Shown one piece after another: positions 8,002 to 15,435 of a DNA stretch of 30,840 bases. The translations under genes were made by a program, and so were the position numbers. Each line of letters opens with the position of its first letter. Position 1 is the stretch's first letter. The stretch is from a virus, in IMG/VR virus record IMGVR_UViG_3300036901_000046, positions 1 through 30,840 of that record; one strand, given 5' to 3'. Under the pieces are notes generated by a model, which worked only from the letters and a program-made list of their open reading frames with translations, was not told the origin of the DNA and did no database searches.

Positions 8002-8241
8002 CCGTGTCTCGCTTCTCATGTCACGCAGCCAATCCCAATACGCGGGAAGGTCAGGCAACACGGCAAGCTTGCGAGCAATACGTCGCTCCACATCACCGCT
8101 CAAGCCGTACTCGTTGCACCACGACTGCCAACCACCAACGAGTGCCCGTAGTTCCTCGTCATCAAAGGACGGAAGGGTGACCGTCTCTATCTGTCGCTGC
8201 CACGACTTGATTTCTGCGTCGTACTCGTCCATAGCGCTCAT
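7990..8241 (-). CDS. Small hypothetical protein, 83 aa
   Basis: The ATG at 8241 overlaps the upstream transferase stop as ATGA and has a good SD (GAGGAGAAC). The product is acidic and helical (MSAMDEYDAEIKSWQRQIE, later DDEELRALVGGWQSW) with no recognised domain. Its end overlaps the rightward gene at 7810-8001 by 12 bases. It belongs to the glycosylation operon by position only. Confidence 0.72.
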   Translation of the reverse strand: MSAMDEYDAEIKSWQRQIETVTLPSFDDEELRALVGGWQSWCNEYGLSGDVERRIARKLAVLPDLPAYWDWLRDMRSETRLPE

Positions 8242-9086
8242 GCGTTCTCCTCGCAGTCGCACCCGTTCCATATCCCGAAAAGATGGCACGCCCGACCATG
8301 CGGACACACCCAATCGAACCGCCTGCCATCCTCGTCGCTCAAACGCAGAGCATCGAGAACCCAAGGATGCCACTCCGCCAGTAGCGGAACATCCCGCCGA
8401 TTCCGTTCAAGAATCATAGGCAGATCCACAGGGTGCGCCTGATGGTACCCGCGAGCACCCGCCACGAACATTACGCCAACCCCGGACTCAACGGCACGCA
8501 TCCCGAGTTCGCCGTCCTCACACCGGCCATGAAACAACCGTGCGTCAAACCCGCCCAACCGTTGAAACAGTGGGACCGGCCACACAACGTTACCCGAAAA
8601 CGAGCCAACCGCCGACCCCAAATCGTTGAACAGGACTTGACCGTCAAAAGCATCGAAAGCAGGCCATCGCGGGTCATTCCTCGTCGCAGGCTGTAAACCC
8701 TCCACACCCTCCGCAAGCCATTCGTATGGACCGAGCATCACACGGTCTGAGGAGGGCTTACACGCGCTCTCATACGCCTCTAAAGCGTCCGGCGCGAACA
8801 CCACGTCCGAGTCTGCGAACAGGACGTGCGTGCAATCCGGTGCGACCGCGCGAAGATGCCTCACCCCCAGGTTACGCGGCTGCTCCGAACCCGGATAATG
8901 CTTCCGTGACAAGACATGACGGACCGGGACAGCGTTCCCAAGCACATCCGTAGCATCGCAGCCGTCGTACACTAGGACGATATATCTCGGTTTGAGAGAT
9001 TGCGAACCAAGCGACTCGATCAGCGGCAGTATGTCGCGGTCGGGACCGACAGGGCACACGACACCGAGAGTGAAGCCGTCAGGCAC
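8238..9086 (-). CDS. Family-2-like glycosyltransferase
   Basis: A 282-aa GT-A enzyme and paralogue of 982-1902. It shows TLGVVCPVGPDRDILPLIES, LVYDGCD, PGSEQPRNLGVRHLR, the DSD motif in VLFADSDVVFAP, and FHGRCEDGELGMRAVES. The C-terminus has VCPHGRACHLFGIWNGCDC, again a possible zinc site. The GTG at 9086 is chosen because it overlaps the upstream stop by 8 bases and follows a G-rich SD; the longer reading from 9149 would cover 63 more bases of that gene. Sugar specificity is unknown. Confidence 0.85.
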   Translation of the reverse strand: MPDGFTLGVVCPVGPDRDILPLIESLGSQSLKPRYIVLVYDGCDATDVLGNAVPVRHVLSRKHYPGSEQPRNLGVRHLRAVAPDCTHVLFADSDVVFAPDALEAYESACKPSSDRVMLGPYEWLAEGVEGLQPATRNDPRWPAFDAFDGQVLFNDLGSAVGSFSGNVVWPVPLFQRLGGFDARLFHGRCEDGELGMRAVESGVGVMFVAGARGYHQAHPVDLPMILERNRRDVPLLAEWHPWVLDALRLSDEDGRRFDWVCPHGRACHLFGIWNGCDCEENA

Positions 9087-9345
9087 TCGGCCCCCCGGCG
9101 AGCAGCGTGCGAACACGATCAATCTCGCGCAGCCAATACCTGCCATCACCGCCAGTCGAAACGGATACCTGCATCACGTCCCAGCCGCGCAGCCCGACTA
9201 GCAACTTGTCAGCTTCGGTCGCCGCAGCCATCAGCGCATCGCGCTCGGCCACGATCTCCCGCACCGTGTCCGCTTCGCCCCACCACTGGCGACCTTCAAA
9301 CCACTCAATGATCGACGCGCCGGTTCGTGACGTAGGCTCGCTCAT
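9079..9345 (-). CDS. Small hypothetical protein, 88 aa
   Basis: The ATG at 9345 overlaps the stop of the upstream transferase as ATGA. Most of the product is predicted helix (TVREIVAERDALMAAATEAD), probably a short coiled coil, and it ends in a positively charged REIDRVRTLLAGG. No domain is recognised. Tight coupling on both sides suggests co-translation with the transferases. Confidence 0.68.
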   Translation of the reverse strand: MSEPTSRTGASIIEWFEGRQWWGEADTVREIVAERDALMAAATEADKLLVGLRGWDVMQVSVSTGGDGRYWLREIDRVRTLLAGGPSA

Positions 9346-10091
9346 GCGGCGTGGAACTGTACAGGGCCGTGGTGGATTTTCGCTACCCGCACCGACCCAT
9401 CATCCTCAAACGCCTCATTCACCGTCGAAGGGCCAACACCCCAACCCACATTCGACACAACATCCTCGTCAGGCAACGCGAGAATATACCCCTTCGCCTG
9501 AACAGCCTCTTTCAACGTCTTATCCTCGCCAAAGCCGTCCGAGTGAGTCGTGATCGGCCCGCACTCCTCATACACGCTCCGCTTGATAGCGAACGCCGAG
9601 CCGACGAAATCCTCGACCTCCTGATAGCCGTCGTGCTGATGCAGGAACATCTTGCGATGGTCAACCGGATCATGGTCGTACCTAAAAAGCCCGACGCAGC
9701 CTACCCTCGCTGTTCCCGTAACGGGTGAGAACACGGCAGGAGCATCAAGGATAGCGACCGCTTTCGCCAACCAGCCCGGACGCGCGATCAAATCCTGATC
9801 GTACTTCACAAGTATCTCACCGGACGCGACACCGAACGCCGCGCGAATCGACTCCCCAACCCCCTGATTGTGACCCGGAGGTTGAAGCACCAGCCGTGAA
9901 ATACGGGCGTTATTCAACAGGTCAAGCAACAAAGGGTAAACGTCGGGGTCTTTCGACCCGTCATCGTGTGCCACGATCTCGCAAGGGTATCCAGCCTGAT
10001 CTCTCGCGTGCTCGATGGCTTGCGCGAGAAACTCCGGACGGTTGAAACTCAACACGCAGACCGACGCGAGGCCGAGGATAGGGAAAGTCAC
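9342..10091 (-). CDS. Family-2-like glycosyltransferase
   Basis: A 249-aa GT-A enzyme: ASVCVLSFNRPEFLAQAIEH, IVAHDDGSKDPDV, GVGESIRAAFGVASGEILVK followed by the YDQDL metal motif, then DFVGSAFAIKRSVYEECG and HSDGFGEDKTLKEA. All landmarks of a family-2 transferase are present. The start is GTG at 10091 (GTGA overlap). It is the second gene of the transcript that begins at the promoter near 10440. Confidence 0.85.
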   Translation of the reverse strand: MTFPILGLASVCVLSFNRPEFLAQAIEHARDQAGYPCEIVAHDDGSKDPDVYPLLLDLLNNARISRLVLQPPGHNQGVGESIRAAFGVASGEILVKYDQDLIARPGWLAKAVAILDAPAVFSPVTGTARVGCVGLFRYDHDPVDHRKMFLHQHDGYQEVEDFVGSAFAIKRSVYEECGPITTHSDGFGEDKTLKEAVQAKGYILALPDEDVVSNVGWGVGPSTVNEAFEDDGSVRVAKIHHGPVQFHAA

Positions 10092-10321
10092 GCAGCACCC
10101 TCACGCTTTTCAGCATGCGCAAGTGCCCAAGCAACATCCCGCAAACGGCTCAGACCAATACGGTGCGACCCGTATCCAAAGTCAATGTCGGTAACACCTG
10201 CGATCCCAACTAGATAGTCACCGTCACCGTCGAAAAACGAAAAACTGTGCTTGCCTTCGCCATCGTCCACCAAGGACACGCGCACATCACCCGCGTCCCT
10301 TATCTGCCACGACTGTTTCAC
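10088..10321 (-). CDS. Small hypothetical protein, 77 aa
   Basis: GTG start at 10321 with GGAGAACAA directly before it. The product is short and acidic in the middle (VDDGEGKHSFSFFDGDGDYL) with a C-terminal helix (LSRLRDVAWALAHAEKREG). No domain is recognised. It is the first gene after the leftward promoter at 10428-10457, with a leader of about 100 bases. Confidence 0.7.
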   Translation of the reverse strand: MKQSWQIRDAGDVRVSLVDDGEGKHSFSFFDGDGDYLVGIAGVTDIDFGYGSHRIGLSRLRDVAWALAHAEKREGAA

Positions 10322-10396
10322 TTGTTCTCCGTTCTCACTGGAAAAGCTTTGTGAAGTGTGCTGCTTACACCACGGCGCGTCGCGTACACGTCGGCC

Positions 10397-10461
10397 GGGC
10401 TTGACACCGGCACCTCTTCCGCGAGCGAGAATAGCAGCCGCTACCCCTCGGTGTCAAGCCC
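10397..10461. repeat. 13-bp perfect inverted repeat around a promoter
   Basis: GGGCTTGACACCG (10397-10409) and CGGTGTCAAGCCC (10449-10461) are perfect inverted copies separated by 39 bases. Each copy contains TTGACA. The right copy forms the -35 box of a leftward promoter; the left copy has no good -10 in the opposite direction. This could be an operator pair for looping or a duplicated binding site. Confidence 0.8.
10428..10457 (-). promoter_or_regulatory. Leftward promoter inside the glycosylation island
   Basis: On the minus strand TTGACA (10457-10452), 18 bases, then TATTCT (10433-10428). The first gene downstream starts at 10321. The TGA stop of the transferase at 10454-11194 lies inside the -35 box. 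This gives the left two-thirds of the island its own transcription start. Confidence 0.7.
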
Positions 10462-11194
10462 CATGCGTAACCAGCCACGGCGGGGGATCCTCCACAACCT
10501 CGCCGCACCCATCATCCCACGGCTTACGCCCCGCAAGGACATTGTGCGTCACCGAATCGCCCCTAAAAACTTTGCTGTCTGTCGGCTCGTCGCCATCCAC
10601 CGGCATCAGGGTATAGCCGGCCGCGTGAAGTCGCCGCCACATCATCCCGTCCGCGTGCAACCAATCCTCCGGACCCGTAGGCCACCCCCCCGCACGCACA
10701 AACGACTCGCGCGTATGAATCACCGAATTCAAGTCCACCTTGAAACACGCGTCATCCAACGGGCCAATCGTCGGGCGAACCGCAAGCTCCGTCCCCCGCT
10801 CGTTCAAAAGACGTTGCGGCCCGTACACGCAATGATGCCCCTCACGGATCTTCCGCATCATCCGCCACAACCGCTCCGGCAACCAGAAATCGTCCGCACT
10901 CAGGTACGCGATCACGTCGCCCGAAGTCTGACTTACACCGAAATTGATGTTCGCCGCGTAACGGACAGTCTGCTCGCGTTCCTCCCACGACGGCCAAAAC
11001 CTGTACACCGAATGACCCGCAAGCTCAGCCTCCGCTAGTACAATCTGTGACTCGGGGTCCGTACTACCATCATCGAGAATAGTCAGATGCCAGTCAGGGT
11101 AATCCTGCTCCTCAACAGAACGAATCGCGCGGCCAAGGAACTCCCCTAACTGATAGCTGACCAGCATCACATCGACAGACGGCCATTCCTTCAC
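10454..11194 (-). CDS. Family-2-like glycosyltransferase
   Basis: A 246-aa GT-A enzyme: SVDVMLVSYQLGEFLGRAIR, LTILDDGSTDPESQ, and AYLSADDFWLPERL with the DD metal motif. A C-terminal ADGMMWRRLHAAGYTLMPVD follows. The GTG at 11194 overlaps the upstream stop as GTGA; the listed longer start at 11239 is unlikely. The gene ends exactly in the -35 of the next promoter. Confidence 0.85.
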   Translation of the reverse strand: MKEWPSVDVMLVSYQLGEFLGRAIRSVEEQDYPDWHLTILDDGSTDPESQIVLAEAELAGHSVYRFWPSWEEREQTVRYAANINFGVSQTSGDVIAYLSADDFWLPERLWRMMRKIREGHHCVYGPQRLLNERGTELAVRPTIGPLDDACFKVDLNSVIHTRESFVRAGGWPTGPEDWLHADGMMWRRLHAAGYTLMPVDGDEPTDSKVFRGDSVTHNVLAGRKPWDDGCGEVVEDPPPWLVTHGA

Positions 11195-11607
11195 AGAACC
11201 ACCAACACGCCGTCTTTGCCGTTGGCCGACAAACGACACCGCAAACCCGTATGCTCGTACACAACAATATATTCGCCATGGCTAAGGGCCTGCTCAATCA
11301 CCCAACGCGACTGACAGATCATCACGCTCGGCTTATTATTGTCGCTGTAAATCGGCACACCCTCGGGGTAAACGTGAAGGTCGAAGTACCCCTCAGCGCG
11401 GCCATTCTCAATCAGCCCATACCACGGATACGAAAACGCGAGCGGCGGTGGCTCAGGGAGCGGGTCTTTCCCCGCCAACAAACGCCCGAGCAACGCACTA
11501 TGCCAAGCGTCTGCCGGAGTTGGTGCTTCGTTGGGATAGCCTATCTCTAGCCATCTAGCAACGAGGGAGGGAACATCCGCGACACTGATCGTCGGCGTTT
11601 CCGTCAT
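11191..11607 (-). CDS. Hypothetical protein, 138 aa
   Basis: The ATG at 11607 overlaps the stop of the small membrane gene upstream (ATGA). The N-terminal half is helical and acidic (SVADVPSLVARWLEIGY). The C-terminal half looks like beta strands (GYFDLHVYPEGVPIY, PSVMICQSRWVIEQ, GEYIVVYEHTGLRC). No family is recognised. Position inside the island suggests a role linked to glycosylation, but nothing in the sequence proves it. Confidence 0.72.
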   Translation of the reverse strand: MTETPTISVADVPSLVARWLEIGYPNEAPTPADAWHSALLGRLLAGKDPLPEPPPLAFSYPWYGLIENGRAEGYFDLHVYPEGVPIYSDNNKPSVMICQSRWVIEQALSHGEYIVVYEHTGLRCRLSANGKDGVLVVL

Positions 11608-11732
11608 TCCTCGTCGTCCGTAAGGTCGCCCAACGGCATCCGTGCAATCGCCTCATCCACCACCCGCAACGAAAGCCACACACACCCCGACATAAGGACA
11701 ATCACACCCACAAGAATCAGCCAGTCGATCAT
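11604..11732 (-). CDS. Small single-pass membrane protein, 42 aa
   Basis: Starts at ATG 11732 with CGGAGAGCG before it. The start overlaps the upstream stop as ATGA, and its own stop overlaps the next ATG in the same way. Residues 2-22 (IDWLILVGVIVLMSGCVWLSL) form one hydrophobic segment, followed by a short charged tail ending DDEE. It would sit in the host membrane and could anchor or recruit an island enzyme; that is inference. Confidence 0.72.
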   Translation of the reverse strand: MIDWLILVGVIVLMSGCVWLSLRVVDEAIARMPLGDLTDDEE

Positions 11733-12250
11733 ACGCTCTCCGTTCTCTCAAAATGCCTGCGACAAGGAGCATGAGCAGGCAGGTGATCCGACAAGTGCTC
11801 GACCTGCCCGTGCGCACCACAATGCGACACACCCAACCCCCCGAGCACCGTGCGCAAGTTCGCGTCAAGGATGCACCAGTGGCGCGGCGAATGCGCGTTG
11901 TCCTCCATCTCGCCCACAAGCGTCAACACGTCCGGATGCTCGCGCAACAATTCCTGCCGGAACCGCGTACACCCCAACCCCGTAGACATACCCCCAACGT
12001 AAGGATAATGCGCCGAACAGTACACGTTGCGGCACTCGTCGAAGCCCGCGACCGTCTCACGCTTCACAAGAATGTCCTGCTCCACGATCAGAAACGATTC
12101 GCCCCGTCGCCACAAATCCGACAAAAGATGCCAGTAGTTACTGTCCGACCCCGACACGTCGTGAAGCTCGACAGCATACCCCGACTGTGACGCCGCGTTA
12201 TACACACCGTCACGCAACCCGCCCGACACATAGGGAACAATCAGGCGCAA
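11729..12250 (-). CDS. Putative glycosyltransferase-like protein
   Basis: A 173-aa protein that resembles a truncated GT-A domain: RLIVPYVSGGLRDGVYNAA, then SFLIVEQDILVKRET, where ExD may replace DxD, and a later MEDNAHSPRHWCILDANL. It shares the motif layout of the gene at 12411-12980 (LIV...; VEQDI against VEHDI; late H-rich segment). The TTG start at 12250 follows AAGGGCC. Family-2 enzymes are usually longer, so a minimal enzyme or an accessory subunit is possible. Confidence 0.6.
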   Translation of the reverse strand: MRLIVPYVSGGLRDGVYNAASQSGYAVELHDVSGSDSNYWHLLSDLWRRGESFLIVEQDILVKRETVAGFDECRNVYCSAHYPYVGGMSTGLGCTRFRQELLREHPDVLTLVGEMEDNAHSPRHWCILDANLRTVLGGLGVSHCGAHGQVEHLSDHLPAHAPCRRHFERTESV

Positions 12251-12253
12251 GCG

Positions 12254-12400
12254 CTAGGCCCTTGTCGCCCTAGCCCAAGCACGATGATAAGGCATCGTCA
12301 CCCGCGTATACCGCTGCAACGGCCACAACGCGCTAATCACAACCGCCCAACGAAACGAAACAGGCTCAGCCCAACTACGATACCGCAGCAGACTTCTCAC
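12254..12400 (-). CDS. Small cationic, possibly membrane protein, 48 aa
   Basis: GTG start at 12400 with AAAGGAGAGC just before it, 10 bases after the stop of the upstream gene. The product starts MRSLLRYRSWAEPV, has one moderately hydrophobic stretch (FRWAVVISALWPL) and ends in an Arg-rich tail. A single-span peptide or a nucleic-acid or glycan binder are both possible. The longer reading starting at 12457 would overlap the previous gene. Confidence 0.55.
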   Translation of the reverse strand: MRSLLRYRSWAEPVSFRWAVVISALWPLQRYTRVTMPYHRAWARATRA

Positions 12401-12410
12401 ACGCTCTCCT

Positions 12411-12980
12411 TTAGTAGTGATCGTGAATCTCCCGGCCATCATCCAACCAATGCACATGCCACCTGCCCGAACACGCAGCCGTCACGCTTATATCAACATG
12501 GCCCCAATGCGACTCAGCAAGCGCACCCACCCTAACCTCCGGGTGAATCTTGCAACACCCAATAGCAGTGAAATCACACCACTCGACGCCCTCCGTAATA
12601 GGCGCCCCAAGATACAGGTTCTCACGTCTACAGTTCGCAGGAGGATTATGACGCTGAGCGTACTGAGGCTCAGGACGATGCGTCGAAGGCCAAAACAAAC
12701 TGTGGGCGACAGTACACATCTTGAACGGACAATCAACGAGAGACTGAATCAGATCGTCGTCGGCAAGGATATCGTGCTCAACATTCACCAAAACGAACGG
12801 ATCATCCCACACGCTCTGTAAGCCCTTGTAATACGACAAATCGTCCACACAAGGAATACGCCACACCGGGAACCGATTACTGCGAAACGGGCGCGTAGAG
12901 CCTGGGACATAGCTGCTAACGATCAGCGGCGGAGCCTGCTCGGATGCCACCTTTGCGCCACCGCCAGTCGTAATCGGCAA
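12411..12980 (-). CDS. Putative glycosyltransferase-like protein
   Basis: A 189-aa protein, paralogue of 11729-12250. It has PPLIVSSYVPGSTRPFRSN, FVLVNVEHDILADDDLIQ with an ExD-like motif, and EWCDFTAIGCCKIHPEVR, HWGHVDISVTAA and WHVHWLDDGREIHDHY. The C-terminal His-rich end is unusual. The start is probably TTG 12980 behind AGGAGAGGG; starts further upstream run into the homing gene. The homing gene at 12989-13933 sits directly before it, yet the N-terminus aligns with the paralogue, so the gene appears intact. Confidence 0.6.
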   Translation of the reverse strand: MPITTGGGAKVASEQAPPLIVSSYVPGSTRPFRSNRFPVWRIPCVDDLSYYKGLQSVWDDPFVLVNVEHDILADDDLIQSLVDCPFKMCTVAHSLFWPSTHRPEPQYAQRHNPPANCRRENLYLGAPITEGVEWCDFTAIGCCKIHPEVRVGALAESHWGHVDISVTAACSGRWHVHWLDDGREIHDHY

Positions 12981-12988
12981 ACCCTCTC

Positions 12989-13933
12989 CTAAACCGGCAA
13001 CTCCGCCGTACCGCAATGAACACAGTTCTCGTGGACGATGCCACGGTTTACATGCCAACGAATATGGCTACCCCAGCCCTGCGTATTACGCTGTGCCTCG
13101 GCCAGCCTTGCGCGAGTCTCGGCCGATCTAGGTGGCTGCTTGTAAGGCTCGCCCTCAGCCGTTCCGCACCAAATGCAATTAGGGTGCACAAGATCGCGGT
13201 TCACATGCCACCGCTTGTGCATGCTCTCTGCCGTGACAAGATCGGGATTCTTCTTCTTCCCCCAAGGATGCGGCGCGGGAGGTTCAACATCCCACGGCGC
13301 AGTCCCGCAATGAATACAGGCAGGGTGAACGATCCCGCGCTTTTCGTGCCAGTTACGGTGAGCACCCAAGGACCGAACTACAAGACCTTCCGTCGCTTTT
13401 GCGTAACGTGCTGCGTGCGCCGCATCTCTACACGCACGGCAATGACGATGCCCGTCCGCCGTGATGATCGTATTCTCGGGCGTGTACTCGTGACCCTTAC
13501 GGCACTCGGTAGTGACCTTTTGGTATAGGCCGCGCCCACGTCGCTCGACGGGAATTGCCTGATCCATCACAGCAGCCCATTGCTCTATGCGACGGGCAGC
13601 CGACAGGTAGGGACAAACCACATTGTAAAAGTGCTCGACGCCATTCCAGTTACGAATGCCCCAAACCCATAGGGGCTTGTACTCTAAACGGCTAGGCGGT
13701 GTATAGGGACCGTTGACCTTTCCGCCGAGAAATTCGCAAACCCGATCAAGCGGCTCACGGTCCGTCATGCTGATCGAAACCTCGACACCGTTCGACCTCT
13801 TGGTATCACCCGACTCAGACCTAGCCCTAGTGGTCCCTTCGCCTTCCCATAGGGCGGCGACCCAAATAGCCTTCTCGCGGTCGGTGAACGTGTCCCATAG
13901 GTCCACAAAGGAATCTGTGCTATCGTCCGTCAT
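12989..13933 (-). CDS. LAGLIDADG-like homing endonuclease with repeated zinc motifs
   Basis: A 314-aa protein. Residues 18-125 resemble a single LAGLIDADG domain (REKAIWVAALWEGEGTT, later VWGIRNWNGVEHF). Residues 144-178 hold CRKGH and CRACRD, a zinc module often linked with HNH proteins. Three near-repeats then follow at 192-212, 239-259 and 290-310, each of the form H-x2-WH-x3-R-x2-VH-x2-C-x2-CGTA. The role is probably a free-standing homing nuclease inserted between the connector and the first island gene. The ATG at 13933 (not 14056) is chosen because AGGAGG lies directly before it and the aligned position is the start in the related leaders at 26703 and 29759. Confidence 0.8.
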   Translation of the reverse strand: MTDDSTDSFVDLWDTFTDREKAIWVAALWEGEGTTRARSESGDTKRSNGVEVSISMTDREPLDRVCEFLGGKVNGPYTPPSRLEYKPLWVWGIRNWNGVEHFYNVVCPYLSAARRIEQWAAVMDQAIPVERRGRGLYQKVTTECRKGHEYTPENTIITADGHRHCRACRDAAHAARYAKATEGLVVRSLGAHRNWHEKRGIVHPACIHCGTAPWDVEPPAPHPWGKKKNPDLVTAESMHKRWHVNRDLVHPNCIWCGTAEGEPYKQPPRSAETRARLAEAQRNTQGWGSHIRWHVNRGIVHENCVHCGTAELPV

Positions 13934-13958
13934 ATCGGGACCTCCTGGGGTTCCGGTC

Positions 13959-13991
13959 ACGCCCTCGGCCGCGACAACGGCGCGAGGGCAC
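13959..13991 (-). promoter_or_regulatory. Conserved leader hairpin before a homing gene
   Basis: On the minus strand GTGCCCTCG pairs with CGAGGGCGT, including two G-U pairs at the base. An inner stem GCCG/CGGC closes a 6-base loop. Equivalent hairpins with different but compensating bases precede the genes starting at 19404, 26703 and 29759. Confidence 0.75.
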
Positions 13992-14031
13992 TTTAGTTTT
14001 GTTTCGCATCCCGTCAGTGTATCAGATTCAC

Positions 14032-14724
14032 CTACGCGATACCTACTTGGACCCATGGTTGCAAAAGCTCGCTAACCCTGTTCGGCACATTTGGCCACAA
14101 GCCCTCGTTGGGCGTTATCGACCCACCGTACTCGCTAGAACCGCGCGGACCAGTACGTGACGCTTGCTGCGTATTCGTCCACCAGTATTTGATAAGCTCG
14201 CGTGTTGCGAAACGAATCGTCGGAGGGATCGGATTATAGCCAGCAACCCAACAAATTTCCACTCCGGCCAACGAAGGAAACCATGGCCGGGCAACCAAAG
14301 CAGAAAATGAACGTGTCAAACGTCCACGCAAAGCGTCCAAAGTATAATTTTGCCCGCCTCCAATCTGGTTCTCCGGGATCATTTGTGTGAGCACTTGGGG
14401 ACCGTTGCTCCCCCACCACTCGACCACTTCGATTATGCTCAAAATAGGGTAATAGGGTAGCTCGATGTAAGCTCCACTATACCCTGAATAACCGTCAAAC
14501 CGACGTGCGAACTCAGTAGGAGCAATCGGACGCGCAAGATACTCCTGCACCCACCAGCAGGCCGTGTCAACCAAGTCCTGTAGAACCAGATCGCGTGTAG
14601 TGTCTTGCGCCGGAATCTGCATGTAGGGCTTTACGTCCAACTGCAAATCGAGGTAATTGTTCCAGACCGGCGTAGTTTCAACTAGAAGCTTCGACCAGTT
14701 CGGCGTGTAGTCCGGCGTTGACAT
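14032..14724 (-). CDS. Head-tail connector (HK97 gp6-like adaptor)
   Basis: A 230-aa protein with the layout of the gp6-like adaptor that binds the portal ring and starts the connector: an N-terminal helical half (LVLQDLVDTACWWVQEYLA), then beta-rich PYYPILSIIEVVEWWGS, the LTRSFSALVARPWFP strand, and a helix (FATRELIKYWWTN) before the C-terminal arm. The ATG directly follows the TAG of the gene at 14725. The homing gene lies just after it. Confidence 0.72.
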   Translation of the reverse strand: MSTPDYTPNWSKLLVETTPVWNNYLDLQLDVKPYMQIPAQDTTRDLVLQDLVDTACWWVQEYLARPIAPTEFARRFDGYSGYSGAYIELPYYPILSIIEVVEWWGSNGPQVLTQMIPENQIGGGQNYTLDALRGRLTRSFSALVARPWFPSLAGVEICWVAGYNPIPPTIRFATRELIKYWWTNTQQASRTGPRGSSEYGGSITPNEGLWPNVPNRVSELLQPWVQVGIA

Positions 14725-15060
14725 CTAGCCCCCCAAGGGGTTCTGCGGCAAAAGCGACCCAAGGTCAACCGTAGCGGTATTCGTCGGGACCGTGATAAAG
14801 AACGTTTCCTCACTCGCGCCCAACACACGAAAGTCCACGCGCCACTGTGACGTTTGAGGGTTAGTGGCAGTATCGTTGTTCGGCGTCAAAGCCTGTGAGA
14901 GTTGCCCGCTGCTGCCAAGGTTCGCGGTGATCGACCCTGGCACAAGCGTTTGTGTCCCGTTGGTGATTCGCTGAGTTAGGGTGAACTCAATATTTCCGCT
15001 GGCGGGACTTGTGTCCGCATTGGTGAACGTGTGTGTGACAATGCAGCTTCCGAAGGCCAC
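14725..15060 (-). CDS. Probable small head or tail structural protein
   Basis: A 111-aa Ser/Thr/Asn-rich protein (CIVTHTFTNADTSPASGNI, WRVDFRVLGASEETFF, closing NTATVDLGSLLPQNP). The composition and alternating hydrophobic pattern fit an all-beta domain such as a decoration or minor tail domain, common next to phage head genes. GTG start at 15060, overlapping the upstream TAG by one base. The exact role is unknown. Confidence 0.7.
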   Translation of the reverse strand: MAFGSCIVTHTFTNADTSPASGNIEFTLTQRITNGTQTLVPGSITANLGSSGQLSQALTPNNDTATNPQTSQWRVDFRVLGASEETFFITVPTNTATVDLGSLLPQNPLGG

Positions 15061-15269
15061 TATCGTGTTTCCATGATGGGTGGCCCGCTAATCTCAGACG
15101 TGTGTGAACCCCGAAGCACGACAAGCCGCCGTACACGATCACGCTTGCGGGGTTTCACAGGATCATCCTCGGCCGTTTTTGCATCGAGGAGTGCCGCCTG
15201 TGTTTCGGGGTCAAGCCAGCCGACCCCCTCACCGTAACCGTCGTAGTCCCACTCAATGGTGTCAGTCAT
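15060..15269 (-). CDS. Small hypothetical head-region protein, 69 aa
   Basis: The ATG at 15269 has a strong SD (GGGAGGAGAAAC). The N-terminal half is acidic (MTDTIEWDYDGYGEG) and the C-terminal half basic (KPRKRDRVRRLVVLRG). The TAG stop overlaps the next GTG by one base. This is a typical small linker gene in phage head modules, without an assigned function. Confidence 0.7.
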   Translation of the reverse strand: MTDTIEWDYDGYGEGVGWLDPETQAALLDAKTAEDDPVKPRKRDRVRRLVVLRGSHTSEISGPPIMETR

Positions 15270-15432
15270 GCTGTTTCTCCTCCCAAGTATTCGGGGCGGC
15301 CTTGTGAACCTCGGCGAGCAGGTAGTCCGGCCACTCTGAGAACGCTTTGCGCCAAGGGTGTAAGCATTCTTTGGATCGTATGGGGTAGCCGCAGAGACAG
15401 CAGTCCGTGGGGTCCGCGAAGGTGGCCTTCAC
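15262..15432 (-). CDS. Small Cys-containing protein, 56 aa
   Basis: A short frame from GTG 15432 to TGA 15262, just after the stop of the gene at 15436 and overlapping the next start by 8 bases. It contains DCCLCGYPIRSKECLHPW, a likely zinc knuckle, and an amphipathic end (AFSEWPDYLLAEVHKAAP). The residue choice looks coding, unlike the competing longer frame at 15266-15466. The SD is weak because AGAGG lies directly against the GTG. Function unknown. Confidence 0.62.
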   Translation of the reverse strand: MKATFADPTDCCLCGYPIRSKECLHPWRKAFSEWPDYLLAEVHKAAPNTWEEKQHD

Positions 15433-15435
15433 CCT

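Noticed and set aside
10401-10433. A rightward promoter from the left copy of the 13-bp repeat
   Set aside because: No acceptable -10 box is found at 16-19 bases from TTGACA at 10401, and no rightward gene follows.
12989-13360. Tandem DNA repeat at the end of the homing gene
   Set aside because: The similarity is at protein level with different codons and spacing, so it is a domain repeat, not a recent DNA duplication.
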